NCBI GenBank assembly: GCA_963842515.1
Contig: CAWJGO010000002.1
Span: forward strand, 620,001 to 684,000
Reading direction: 5' to 3'
Origin: CADEED01 sp963842515
GTDB taxonomy: Bacteria; Pseudomonadota; Gammaproteobacteria; Steroidobacterales; Steroidobacteraceae
Length of the DNA: 64,000 nucleotides
Shown: positions 1-8,375 of the stretch, in pieces
Layout of the letters: each line of letters opens with the position of its first letter
How positions within the stretch are numbered: position 1 is the first letter of the stretch
Translations under genes and position numbers: made by a program
Notes under the pieces: model-generated
Told to the model about the DNA's origin: nothing
Seen by the model: the letters and a program-made list of their open reading frames with translations, nothing else
Databases searched by the model: none

Positions 1-1694
1 TTGCGCCGCTCCGGTTGCAACGTTGCGACGGGCTCGCCATCCCGCAAGACGGTGACTTCGGCGCGCACGCCATCGTAGTTAGGACCTTCGATCTCCTTGA
101 TGTTCTCGAAGCGGTAGGCGTAGCGGCCCAACGCCAGTGTCTCACCTGGACCGATGGCCGCGTCGCGCTCGACGGTATACGACTCCACCGTGGAGATGGC
201 GAGAACACCCACGCCCAGGCCCATGTGCGCGAGCGTCATGCCGACGATCGCGCGCGGCAGCGTGAGCCGGCGGCGCAGCCGGTCGACCGGATCGAACAGC
301 GACGACAGGATGATCCACAGACCGAGCACCACACCAACCGGGGTCAGAAACTTGCCGGGCCCATAGGCCAGGTACACAACCGCCAGCCCGCAGATCAGCG
401 CAACTCCAAAGCCGGTGAGGATGCGCCGGCGGCTCTTCGTGAGCTGCCCTCGCTTCCACGATGCGTGAATGCCGATCGCGACCAGGGCTACCAGCGGCAG
501 CATGAGGAGCGGGAACAAGGCGTCGTAATAAGGCGAGCCCACCGAGATCGGTGGCATGCCGAGAGCATCGGCGATCAACGGCGCGAGCGTCCCCACCAGC
601 ACCATGGCCGCCGCGACCACCAGCAGGATGTTGTTGTACAGCAGGAAGGCCTCGCGGGCCGTGGGTTCGAATCCTGCTGGCGAGCGCAGCAACGGCGCAC
701 GCCATGCGTACAGCACCAGCGCGCCGCCGATCACGATGATGAGGAAGGCCAGGATGAACAAGCCGCGCGTGGGATCAGCCGCGAAGGAATGCACCGAGGT
801 CAGCACGCCGGAGCGCACCAGGAACGTGCCTAACAAACTCAGGGAGAACGCGAGTATTGCCAGCAACAGCGTCCAGCTCTTGAACACACCTCGCTTCTCC
901 GTGGCGGCGAGCGAATGAATCAGCGCAGTGCCAACCAGCCATGGCATGAAGGACGCATTTTCGACGGGATCCCAGAACCAGTAGCCGCCCCAGCCGAGCT
1001 CGTAATAGGCCCACCAGCTGCCGAGCGCGATACCCACCGACAGGAATGACCATGCCATCGTGGTCCAGGGACGCGTCCATTTCGCCCATACCTGGTCGAG
1101 CTTGCCTTCGAGCATCGCCGCGCAGGCGAATGCGAACGCGACGGCGAAACCGACGTAGCCCATGTAGAGCAGCGGCGGATGGATCGCGAGCGCCGGATCC
1201 TGCAGTACCGGGTTGAGATCGCGGCCATCGGCGGGCACCGGCAGCATGCGCTCGAAGGGATTGGACGTGGCCACGGTGAACAACAGGAACCCGAAGCTCA
1301 CCAAACCGAGCACACCCATGACGCGGCTCGCGAAGCTCCCCGGCAAGTTGCGGCTGGCCAGGGCCACCGCCAGCGTCCATGCCACCAGTATCCAGGCCCA
1401 CAACAGCAACGAGCCTTCATGTGCACCCCAGAGCGCGGCCACGCGATAGAACGTGGGCAGCGCGGAATTGGAATTATTCGCGACGTAGGCCACCGAGAAA
1501 TCGAACGAGACGAAGGCGTGCACGAGCGCGACGATGGCGGTGCTGACGAGCACGAACTGGCCGGCCACGGCCGGACGCACCACCGCCTGCCAGCGCAGAT
1601 CGCCGCGCGCGGCGCCGGCGATGCCGAAGAAGGCCTGCGCGCCAGAAAGAATGAGCGCAAGGATCAGAGCGAAGTGGCCGAGCTCGGGGATCAT
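1..1694 (-). CDS. ccmF: Cytochrome c biogenesis protein CcmF (C-terminus cut by window edge)
   Basis: Membrane core of the haem ligation step of system I cytochrome c maturation; with CcmH/CcmI it attaches haem to apocytochrome at the periplasmic face. The frame stays open for 564 codons from an ATG at 1694 that overlaps the ccmE stop (TGATG), and it runs off the left edge. Seen: many hydrophobic helices, the Trp-rich WWD motif (GGYWFWDPVEN, about residues 233-245), IHPPLLYMG near 172, an AHMG histidine near 489 and a late PERR. The family is usually about 650 residues, so roughly 90 are missing. It is the last visible gene of ccmABCDEF; ccmG and ccmH would be expected beyond the edge. Confidence 0.95.
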   Translation of the reverse strand, partial: MIPELGHFALILALILSGAQAFFGIAGAARGDLRWQAVVRPAVAGQFVLVSTAIVALVHAFVSFDFSVAYVANNSNSALPTFYRVAALWGAHEGSLLLWAWILVAWTLAVALASRNLPGSFASRVMGVLGLVSFGFLLFTVATSNPFERMLPVPADGRDLNPVLQDPALAIHPPLLYMGYVGFAVAFAFACAAMLEGKLDQVWAKWTRPWTTMAWSFLSVGIALGSWWAYYELGWGGYWFWDPVENASFMPWLVGTALIHSLAATEKRGVFKSWTLLLAILAFSLSLLGTFLVRSGVLTSVHSFAADPTRGLFILAFLIIVIGGALVLYAWRAPLLRSPAGFEPTAREAFLLYNNILLVVAAAMVLVGTLAPLIADALGMPPISVGSPYYDALFPLLMLPLVALVAIGIHASWKRGQLTKSRRRILTGFGVALICGLAVVYLAYGPGKFLTPVGVVLGLWIILSSLFDPVDRLRRRLTLPRAIVGMTLAHMGLGVGVLAISTVESYTVERDAAIGPGETLALGRYAYRFENIKEIEGPNYDGVRAEVTVLRDGEPVATLQPERR

Positions 1695-2155
1695 CAGGTG
1701 CCCCCACTTCCATTCGGAACATTCACGTTAGGTGGCGGGGGATTGTCCTTGAGTGCACGCTCCACATCGGGCGGCATGTATTTCTCATCGTGCTTGGCGA
1801 GGATCTCATCCGCGACAAATGTGTTTCCCTGCAAACGTCCGTGAGCGATAACCCCCTGTCCATCGCGGAACAAGTCCGGAAGGATTCCGTGGTAGGTGAC
1901 ACGCAGTGTGTGCTTGAAATCCGTCATGAGGAATTTCACGTCCATCGTGCCCGGCACCTTCTGCACGCTGCCTTTCTCGACCATGCCAGCCAGCCGAAAG
2001 CGTTTGTTCTCCGGCGCTTTGCCGGCCGCGATCTCCGTGGGATTGAACGAATAAACGACGTTGCCGAGGAAAGCCTTGGTCGCGAGCCACGCAGCGAGGC
2101 TCACGCCGGCAACGATTCCCGCCACCATCAACATGCGCTTCTGGCGGGCAATCAT
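1694..2155 (-). CDS. ccmE: Cytochrome c maturation haem chaperone CcmE
   Basis: Periplasmic haem chaperone that covalently binds haem delivered by CcmABCD and passes it to CcmF. The protein has 153 residues, with one N-terminal membrane anchor (about 8-28) followed by a beta-barrel domain. The haem-binding histidine is H122 in KHDEKY, equivalent to H130 of E. coli, with the following tyrosine conserved. The tail is rich in Pro and Asn and probably disordered. The start ATG overlaps the ccmD stop by four bases (ATGA), so translation is probably coupled. Confidence 0.97.
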   Translation of the reverse strand: MIARQKRMLMVAGIVAGVSLAAWLATKAFLGNVVYSFNPTEIAAGKAPENKRFRLAGMVEKGSVQKVPGTMDVKFLMTDFKHTLRVTYHGILPDLFRDGQGVIAHGRLQGNTFVADEILAKHDEKYMPPDVERALKDNPPPPNVNVPNGSGGT

Positions 2156-2307
2156 GGCGTTGTTTCCAGGCGCTGGCGCGCTTGCCGCTCGGCGCTGCGC
2201 AGCGAACTCAAGGCGAGCACGAGATTCAGCACGACGACGCCGAAGCCGAGCGCGAATGCCGGCCAGAGATACTTTCCGTAACCGCCCATTGCGAGAAATT
2301 CGCTCAC
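2152..2307 (-). CDS. ccmD: Haem exporter accessory protein CcmD
   Basis: Small membrane protein of 51 residues that bridges CcmE to the CcmABC haem-handling complex. It starts at a GTG at 2307 overlapping the ccmC stop (GTGA), and its stop overlaps the ccmE start. Seen: a GGYGKYLWPAF N-terminal motif typical of CcmD, one transmembrane helix (about 14-34) and a basic cytoplasmic tail (RSAERQARQR). Identified by both position and sequence. Confidence 0.9.
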   Translation of the reverse strand: MSEFLAMGGYGKYLWPAFALGFGVVVLNLVLALSSLRSAERQARQRLETTP

Positions 2308-3038
2308 GTCAGCACCTCGCGCACCCAATTGGCATGGCGCTCGCGGCGCAGCAGCTCGGCACGCAGACGAATGAGGAACACTGCGCCGAAATACAGTGCG
2401 AAAGCCAGCAGCATCAGCAGCAGCGGCCAGACCATCGACCAGGCCATGTCGGCGTCCGAGCCCAGCTTCGTGCTGTTCTCCTGGTGCAGGCCGTTCCACC
2501 ACACCACCGAGTAGTGAATGATTGGAATGTTGACCGCACCGACGATGGCCAGTAACGCACTCGCCTTGTCGGCTTTCTGCGGGTCTTCGATGGCTGCACG
2601 CAGACCCATGTATCCAAAATACAGGAACAACAGCACCAGTTCCGAGGTCAGTCGCGGGTCCCATTCCCAGTAGGTGCCCCACATGGGTTTGCCCCACAGC
2701 ATGCCGGTGCCCAGCGTGGCCACCGTGAACCACGCGCCGATGGGCGCGCATGCGGCCGCCGCGGCGTGCGCCACCTTCATGCGCCAGATGAGCCCGACCG
2801 CTGCCGCCACCGCCATGGTGCTGTACACCATGAGCGACATTGTGGCGCTCGGTGCGTGCACGTACACCATGCGGAACGCGTCTTTCTGCTGATAGTCGGC
2901 CGGCGCGAGCACGAGGCCGCCATACAGGGCGACGAGCATGAGCAGGCCTGCGACAGCGCCAAACCACGGCGCCCAACGCCGCGCGAATCCATACACGTAT
3001 GGCGGCGATCCGAAACGATGGAACCAAGTCCAGTTCAT
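2304..3038 (-). CDS. ccmC: Haem ABC transporter permease CcmC
   Basis: Integral membrane protein that presents haem to CcmE. The 244 residues form about six helices. Seen: conserved histidine H61 in YVHAPSA, the Trp-rich WWD motif WGTYWEWDPRLTSEL at about 120-134, and a second conserved histidine at 175 (IIHYSVVWW). Length matches the family. Its stop overlaps the ccmD GTG; 9 bp separate its start from the ccmB stop. Confidence 0.96.
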   Translation of the reverse strand: MNWTWFHRFGSPPYVYGFARRWAPWFGAVAGLLMLVALYGGLVLAPADYQQKDAFRMVYVHAPSATMSLMVYSTMAVAAAVGLIWRMKVAHAAAAACAPIGAWFTVATLGTGMLWGKPMWGTYWEWDPRLTSELVLLFLYFGYMGLRAAIEDPQKADKASALLAIVGAVNIPIIHYSVVWWNGLHQENSTKLGSDADMAWSMVWPLLLMLLAFALYFGAVFLIRLRAELLRRERHANWVREVLT

Positions 3039-3047
3039 GGCGTCACG

Positions 3048-3728
3048 CTACTCCAGTCCGATCCGCACCGCGGCAGCTGCTGCCAACGGCGACAGCGTGA
3101 TCCCGAGAACGGAGATCGCGCCTAACAGGTACATCGGCGGCCCGATCGGTTCGCCGAGAATCGCCCTCTGCGTCGCATCCGCGCCGAACACGAGGATGGG
3201 AACTGCGAGTGGCAATGTCAGCAACGACAACAACACTCCGCCACGCCGCGCGCCGAGTGTGAGCCCCGCGCCGATGGCGCCGACCAGACTCATCGCAAAA
3301 CTGCCCAGTGCGAGCGCAGCCAGCACACCGCCCACCGCCCGCGCGGGCACTCCGAGAAGCATGGCCGCAATGGGCGCGAACAGGGCCAGCGGCAAACCGG
3401 TGAGCAACCAGTGGGTGCAGGTCTTCGCAAACAACATCCATGTCAGCGACTGCCCCGACAAAGCGAACTGCTCGAGCGTCCCGTCGTCCGCGTCTTCGCG
3501 AAACAGAAACTCCAGCGCCAGCAGCGAGGATAACAACGCGCCGACCCACAGGACACCCGGCGCGGCGTCTCGCAGCCGCGACAGTTCCGGGGTCAATGTC
3601 AGGGGGAACAGCGTTGCCACGATCATGAAGAACATGAGTGGCTGAATGAGTTGCGATGGTTTGCGGAAAGCGAGACGCAGGTCACGCATGACCACCAGGC
3701 GGGCGACGTCAAGCGGTCCGGTTTTCAT
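3048..3728 (-). CDS. ccmB: Haem ABC transporter permease CcmB
   Basis: Six-helix membrane subunit that pairs with the CcmA ATPase in the CcmABCDE haem-handling complex. It has 226 residues. Seen: a cytoplasmic N-terminus with RDLRLAFRKPSQL, typical of CcmB, a FREDADDGTLEQ loop at about 77-88, and repeated hydrophobic helices. Start and stop are stitched to ccmA (4-base overlap) and closely spaced to ccmC, as in other ccm operons. Confidence 0.95.
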   Translation of the reverse strand: MKTGPLDVARLVVMRDLRLAFRKPSQLIQPLMFFMIVATLFPLTLTPELSRLRDAAPGVLWVGALLSSLLALEFLFREDADDGTLEQFALSGQSLTWMLFAKTCTHWLLTGLPLALFAPIAAMLLGVPARAVGGVLAALALGSFAMSLVGAIGAGLTLGARRGGVLLSLLTLPLAVPILVFGADATQRAILGEPIGPPMYLLGAISVLGITLSPLAAAAAVRIGLE

Positions 3729-4339
3729 GCGGAGAGGTCGAGCGCAACAAGCCGGTCCGGCGACAAGGCCAGGGGGTGATGTACGGCGGCAACAACGATG
3801 CCATCGCGAGCGAGCTGCTCTTCGGCGAGTTCGGCCACCAGCTGCTGACCTTGCATATCCAGATTGGTCGTAGGCTCATCGAGCAACCAGAGCTTTGCCT
3901 GCGCGAGCAATACGCCGGCGAGCGCGATGCGGCGGCGCTGTCCTGCCGACAACATGCGGATGTGGCGATCGCCGAAACCCGCCGCACCGGTCCGCTCGAG
4001 CGCCGCGTCGATCTCGGCACGTGTCACGTTGCGGCGGATGCCAATCGAGTACCTGAGGTTCTCTCGCGCCGACAAATCACCCTTGAGTGGCGGCTCATGA
4101 CCGAGATAGGCGAGCTCCGCATGAAACTCGTCGCGCGATTGCCGCGCCGGCGTGCCACGCCAGAACACCTGCCCTTCTTCCGGATCGAGCAGCCCGGCGA
4201 TGGCACGGATCAAGGTGGTCTTGCCCGCACCGTTCTTGCCGGTGAGCAGCACGCACTTGCCGGCGCTGGCATCGAAGGTCACGCCGCGCAGCACATGGCG
4301 ATCGCCACGCCATAAGTGGACGCCCTGCACGGTCAGCAT
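3725..4339 (-). CDS. ccmA: Haem ABC transporter ATPase CcmA
   Basis: ATPase that powers release of holo-CcmE. From the ATG at 4339 it has 204 residues, the family length. Seen: Walker A GKNGAGKT (34-41), signature LSAGQ (130-134), Walker B WLLDEPT (151-157). The open frame continues upstream, but only through tRNA-Leu, so the ATG next to MLTVQGVHLW is the real start. No clear Shine-Dalgarno is visible. The start lies 17 bp after the encoded CCA of tRNA-Leu with no terminator between, so ccm may be co-transcribed with the tRNAs. Confidence 0.95.
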   Translation of the reverse strand: MLTVQGVHLWRGDRHVLRGVTFDASAGKCVLLTGKNGAGKTTLIRAIAGLLDPEEGQVFWRGTPARQSRDEFHAELAYLGHEPPLKGDLSARENLRYSIGIRRNVTRAEIDAALERTGAAGFGDRHIRMLSAGQRRRIALAGVLLAQAKLWLLDEPTTNLDMQGQQLVAELAEEQLARDGIVVAAVHHPLALSPDRLVALDLSA

Positions 4340-4356
4340 GTGGATGAAGCCGGAAT

Positions 4357-4443
4357 TGGTGCCCCGGGCCGGAATCGAACCGGCATGGCCTTGCGGCCGA
4401 CGGATTTTAAGTCCGTTGCGTCTACCAATTCCGCCACCGGGGC
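4357..4443 (-). tRNA. tRNA-Leu (anticodon UAA)
   Basis: An 87-nt class II tRNA including an encoded 3' CCA. The 7-bp acceptor stem GCCCCGG/CCGGGGC closes. The anticodon stem ACGGA/UCCGU holds the loop CUUAAAA, giving anticodon UAA. A long variable arm (CGGCCGCAAGGCCAUG) and the T-loop GGUUCGAUUCC are present. It is the third tRNA of a Gly-Cys-Leu array, in the order of E. coli glyW-cysT-leuZ. Confidence 0.97.
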
Positions 4444-4454
4444 ATAGGTCTGAT

Positions 4455-4528
4455 TGGAGGCTAGGGTCGGAATCGAACCGGCATAGACGGCTTTGCAGGC
4501 CGCTGCATAACCATTCTGCCACCTAGCC
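4455..4528 (-). tRNA. tRNA-Cys (anticodon GCA)
   Basis: A 74-nt tRNA with encoded CCA. Acceptor stem GGCUAGG/CCUAGCC with discriminator U, which is the identity base for Cys. Anticodon loop CUGCAAA gives GCA. T-loop GGUUCGAUUCC. Separated by 11 bp from tRNA-Leu and 30 bp from tRNA-Gly. Confidence 0.97.
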
Positions 4529-4558
4529 ACGGACCCGAACGGATGGTACCTGCGGATT

Positions 4559-4634
<76 letters not shown>

Positions 4635-4652
4635 TTCCTGGAGAGGGCGCAA

Positions 4653-4680
4653 ATTCTAGGGCCGTCCCCCGGCAAGTCAA
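4653..4680 (-). promoter_or_regulatory. Sigma-70 promoter of the tRNA-Gly-Cys-Leu (ccm) transcript
   Basis: On the minus strand TTGACT (4680-4675) is followed after 16 nt by TAGAAT (4658-4653). A GC-rich discriminator (GCGCCC) follows, as in stringently controlled stable-RNA promoters. The -35 overlaps the stop codon of the LOG gene. It is one of the best -35/-10 pairs seen in the window. Confidence 0.8.
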
Positions 4681-5243
4681 GAAAATCCCTCTCCGGCAAG
4701 CCCCTCATTCGACAGGATTTGCATTGCGTGTGTCACGGATTCCGCATTACGCCAGCGCGCGCGGCTTTCCGGGGTCACGAATTTCTCCTGCACGGCGTGA
4801 TCGAGCATGGCGTACATAGGCGCAAAGTAGTTTTCGGTGTTGACGAGCACCACCGGCTTGGCGTGCAACCCGAGCTGCGCCCAGGTGACGATTTCGACCA
4901 GCTCGTCGAAAGTGCCCATGCCACCCGGCAGCCCGATGAAGGCGTCCGACATGTCGGCCATGAGCGTCTTGCGCTCGTGCATGGTCGTGACGACGTGCTG
5001 GGTCGTGAGCTTCGGGTGGGCGCACTCACGCTCGATGAGCATGCGCGGTATCACACCGATGACCCGCCCGCCGGCGGCCAGCGTGGCGTCCGCGACGATT
5101 CCCATGAGCCCGAGCTTGCCGCCGCCGTACACCAGCGTGAGACCCTGTTGCGCGAGCGCGGTGCCGAGCTCCCTGGCCGCGGCCGAGTAGCTAGGACGGG
5201 CGCCCGGCGCGGATCCACAGAACACGCACACCGAGCGTGTCAT
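4677..5243 (-). CDS. LOG-family nucleoside 5'-monophosphate phosphoribohydrolase
   Basis: Cytosolic hydrolase that splits the N-glycosidic bond of (modified) nucleoside monophosphates; homologues are called Lonely Guy or lysine-decarboxylase-like. It has 188 residues. Seen: Rossmann-like start VCVFCGSAPG, YGGGKLGLMG (39-48), and the signature PGGMGTFDE (106-114) with catalytic R91 in ERKT. ATGA overlap with pgsA means translational coupling. It is inserted between pgsA and the tRNAs, which abut in E. coli. The physiological substrate cannot be read from sequence. Confidence 0.9.
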   Translation of the reverse strand: MTRSVCVFCGSAPGARPSYSAAARELGTALAQQGLTLVYGGGKLGLMGIVADATLAAGGRVIGVIPRMLIERECAHPKLTTQHVVTTMHERKTLMADMSDAFIGLPGGMGTFDELVEIVTWAQLGLHAKPVVLVNTENYFAPMYAMLDHAVQEKFVTPESRARWRNAESVTHAMQILSNEGLAGEGFS

Positions 5244-5884
5244 GCGTGTCCGCGCAGGTCAGGCCATGCCGCGCGCAGGTAGGAGATGGCGGACCACAGA
5301 GTCAGCACCGCGGCTATTACCGTCAGCACCAGACCCATCTCGAAGATCGGCAGGGCAACTCCTGGAAGGATCGGCAGGTCCCAGCGGAACAACATGCACG
5401 ACAGGCCGACGATCTGCAGGATGGTCTTGTACTTGGCGAGCTGGCTCACCTTCACCTTGCCGCGCTGGCCGATCTCCGCCATCCATTCGCGCAGCGCCGA
5501 GATGGCGATCTCGCGGCCGATGATGATGACGGCGCTGACCACGAGAATGAAGCGCACGGATTCCGAGCGCAGCGTCGCGAGCCCGCCGTCGATACCTTCG
5601 AGCCCCGGCACGATGATCCGCGGCATCTCCTTGCTCACCAGCAGCACCAGCGCGACCGCGACGATGAGCTTGTCGGCCACCGGATCGAGGAACGCGCCGA
5701 GCCGCGAGGTCTGGCCCATGCGGCGCGCGAAATAGCCGTCGAGCGAGTCGGTAATGCCGGCCATCGCGAACAGCAGTCCAGCGGCCGGGTCCGCCCATTT
5801 GAACGGTAGATAGAAGAGCACGATGACCAGCGGGATCGCAAAGATCCGCAGCCAAGTCAGCGTGTTGGGGAGGTTCCAGATCAT
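5240..5884 (-). CDS. pgsA: CDP-diacylglycerol-glycerol-3-phosphate 3-phosphatidyltransferase
   Basis: Makes phosphatidylglycerophosphate, the committed step to phosphatidylglycerol and cardiolipin, in the inner membrane. It has 214 residues. The CDP-alcohol phosphotransferase signature is complete: DSLDG (46-50), then AR, G63, D67 and D71. There are about five to six hydrophobic helices. The MIWNLPNTLTWLRI start is typical of PgsA. It sits 6 bp after the full-length uvrC stop and overlaps the LOG gene, as in the conserved uvrC-pgsA pair. Confidence 0.95.
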   Translation of the reverse strand: MIWNLPNTLTWLRIFAIPLVIVLFYLPFKWADPAAGLLFAMAGITDSLDGYFARRMGQTSRLGAFLDPVADKLIVAVALVLLVSKEMPRIIVPGLEGIDGGLATLRSESVRFILVVSAVIIIGREIAISALREWMAEIGQRGKVKVSQLAKYKTILQIVGLSCMLFRWDLPILPGVALPIFEMGLVLTVIAAVLTLWSAISYLRAAWPDLRGHA

Positions 5885-5890
5885 CGTGTC

Positions 5891-7715
5891 TCATGCACCC
5901 GGGTGCAGATGATCATAAAGGGTGCGCGCCAGTGTTGTCCCGATTCCGCTCACCGCCTCGAAGTCATTGACGCCCGCACGCAGCAGGCCCTGCAATGCCG
6001 CCGAAATGCCGCAGCAGCGCGCGGCGCTTGGCAGGTCCCAATCCCGGCACGGTCTCGAGCACCGATTCGTTGTGCCGGCGGGCGCGCCGCTTGCGATGGC
6101 CGGTGATGGCGAAGCGATGCGCCTCATCGCGAATGCGCTGGACCACACGCAACGCCTGCGAATCGGGGCCGGGCACGATGGCGCCCGCATCACCGTGGAC
6201 CAGCAGACGCTCCTGGCCGGCCTTGCGATCCGGACCCTTCGCCACGCCGACGAGCTTCAGACCCGCGAATCCGAGCTGTTCGAGCTCGGCGTACACCTCG
6301 TTTATCTGGCCGATCCCACCGTCGATCAACAAGACATCCGGGGCCGGCACCTCACCCGCCTTCACGCGTTCATAGCGCCGCCGCAATGCCTGGCGAAGCG
6401 CGCCGTAGTCATCGCCCGGCGTCACGCCGGTGATGTTGAAGCGGCGGTACTCCTTCTTGATAGGACCTTCCGGCCCGTAGACCACACACGATGCCACCGT
6501 CCCCTCACCTGCCGTATGGCTGATGTCGAAACACTCCAGCCGCTGCGGCGGCTTTTCGAGGCCTAGCAACTGGCCGAGGTCACGCAGCATCTCCTCGATA
6601 TCGGCGCGTCGTGCTCGGCGCATACGCAGCGCCTGCGTGGCGTTCTCCACCGTCATCGCCATCCACCGCGCCGGCAGCGCACGCGACGGGCGCCACAGGC
6701 GCGACGTGGTTCCGGCCCGCTCGGCGAGCGCGGCGACCAGCGCCTCGGCTTCGGCGAGCTCGAGATTGACGAGAATCTCGCCCGGCGGCGGCGTCTCTGC
6801 GTAGTACTGCATGAGGAATGATGCCAGCGCTTCATTGGGCTCAGCCAGCGAGCCTCTCGGGAAGTAACAGGTCGAGCCCAGGTTGCGTCCACCGCGAATG
6901 ATCATGACGGAGATCGCGAACTCGCCGGGCTCACCCACGAGCGCGAACACATCGATGTCACGGTCGCCTTCGGCAGTGACGATCTGCTGGGCCTGCACCT
7001 GCTTGAGAGCCGCGAGCTGATCGCGCAGTGCCGCGGCTCGTTCGTATTGCAGGTCGGCGGCCGACTGCTCCATGGCGCGTGCCAGCTCGCCGTGCACCTC
7101 GTCGTTGCGGCCTTCGAGCACTTTCACGGCCGCCGCGATGTCGCGCGCGTAGTCCTCGCGCGCGATCAGTGCGACGCAGGGCGCCGAGCAGCGGCCGATC
7201 TGGTGCTGCAGGCACGGCCGGCTGCGGTTCTCGAAAAAGGTGTCGCGACAATTGCGGATGCGGAAGATCTTCTGCACGCTCTGCAGGGTTTCCTTGACCG
7301 CGCCCGCGCTCGGAAACGGCCCGAAATAGCGTCCCGGCAGGTTGCGAGCGCCGCGATAGAAAACCAGCCGCGGGAATTCATGCCCCGACGGTAGATAGAT
7401 ATAAGGGAAGCTCTTGTCGTCGCGCAGCACGATGTTGTACCGCGGTTTGTGCTCCTTGATGAGGTTGTATTCGAGCAGCAGCGCCTCGGTCTCGGAATTG
7501 GTGAGCGTGACTTCGATGCGCACGATGTGCCCGACCAGCGCCTGCACCTTGGGATCGACGTTGCTCGCGAGGAAATAGTTACCGACGCGGTCGCGCAGGC
7601 TGCGCGCCTTGCCGACGTACAACAGCTCGCCGGTTTCGGAATACATGCGGTACACGCCCGGCCGGCGCGGCAGGTTCGCGATGAAATCCTTGGGATCGAA
7701 TTTTCCGGTGGTCAC
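5891..7715 (-). CDS. uvrC: Excinuclease ABC subunit UvrC, apparently frameshifted near the 3' end
   Basis: Dual-incision nuclease of nucleotide excision repair. Seen: N-terminal GIY-YIG domain (GVYRMY at 19-24, LLYVGKARSLRDRV), the Cys-rich CRDTFF/RPCLQHQIGRCSAPC segment, a UVR helical pair at about 205-240, the RNase-H-like nuclease, and the first helix-hairpin-helix (VPGLGPAKRRALLRHFGG). The 583-residue frame then stops at 5964 with an unrelated tail. Skipping one base (the T at about 5996) restores GLQGLLRAGVNDF and the second HhH (VSGIGTTLARTLYDHL), ending at 5891 for 607 residues, the normal size (E. coli 610). A sequencing or assembly error and a real mutation are both possible. The gene heads straight into pgsA. 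Confidence 0.9.
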
Positions 7716-7722
7716 GGATAAA

Positions 7723-8358
7723 TCATAAACCCGCCAGCGTGGCAGCCCGCTTGAGGACCGACTGGAACATCACGGTCGTGAGCCGCCGTGTCTGCGTGTT
7801 GTAGCGGCTGCAGTGGTACGAATCGACCAGGCGGCGCCCATCGGGCAGGTCATGCTCATTGGCGTGCCCGAACCTGGCGGCGCTGCGTTTCATGCCGCAG
7901 GCGGCGAGCACCGCATCGTGCGCCACGGTTCCCAGCGCGAGCACAGTCGTGACCGAGCGCAATTTGCCGAGCTCCGCCGCCAGATACTGGTTGCAGGTCT
8001 TGATCTCGGCGGGCAGCGGTTTGTTCTCCGGCGGCAGGCACTTCACCGCATTGGTGATGCGCACGCCAAGCAATTTCAACCCGTCGCCGCGATCCACGGA
8101 CTTAGGAGCGCTGGACAGTCCGAGCGCAAACAGCGACTCATATAGAAGGATCCCGGCGAAGTCCCCGGTGAACGGGCGCCCGGTGCGATTGGCGCCGTGC
8201 ATGCCGGGCGCGAGGCCCACGATGAGCAGCTTGGGGGCAGTTTCACCGAATGGCGCTACCGGTTTGCAGTGATAGTCGGGAAACTTGCGAGCGGTCGCGG
8301 CAAGGAAGGCTGCGAGCCGCGGACAGAGCACGCAGTCGGGACAGAAGGTTGCGGCCAT
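7723..8358 (-). CDS. Uracil-DNA glycosylase, type 5 (UDGb-like)
   Basis: Base-excision repair enzyme removing uracil and probably hypoxanthine from DNA. From the ATG at 8358 it has 211 residues; the frame continues upstream only as a shadow of icd. Seen: cysteines C6/C9/C12 and C107/C122, candidate ligands of the usual 4Fe-4S cluster; motif A GLAPGMHGANRTGRPFTGD (49-67), which marks type 5 rather than type 4; and the C-terminal HCSRYNTQTRRLT motif. Lies 7 bp upstream of uvrC on the same strand, so two DNA-repair genes may be co-transcribed. Confidence 0.9.
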   Translation of the reverse strand: MAATFCPDCVLCPRLAAFLAATARKFPDYHCKPVAPFGETAPKLLIVGLAPGMHGANRTGRPFTGDFAGILLYESLFALGLSSAPKSVDRGDGLKLLGVRITNAVKCLPPENKPLPAEIKTCNQYLAAELGKLRSVTTVLALGTVAHDAVLAACGMKRSAARFGHANEHDLPDGRRLVDSYHCSRYNTQTRRLTTVMFQSVLKRAATLAGL

Positions 8359-8375
8359 CGAGTGAAGCGCGCGCG

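Noticed and set aside
4340..4522. Extension of ccmA through the tRNA genes
   Set aside because: The extra residues are translated tRNA-Leu and tRNA-Cys sequence; CcmA homology begins at the ATG at 4339.
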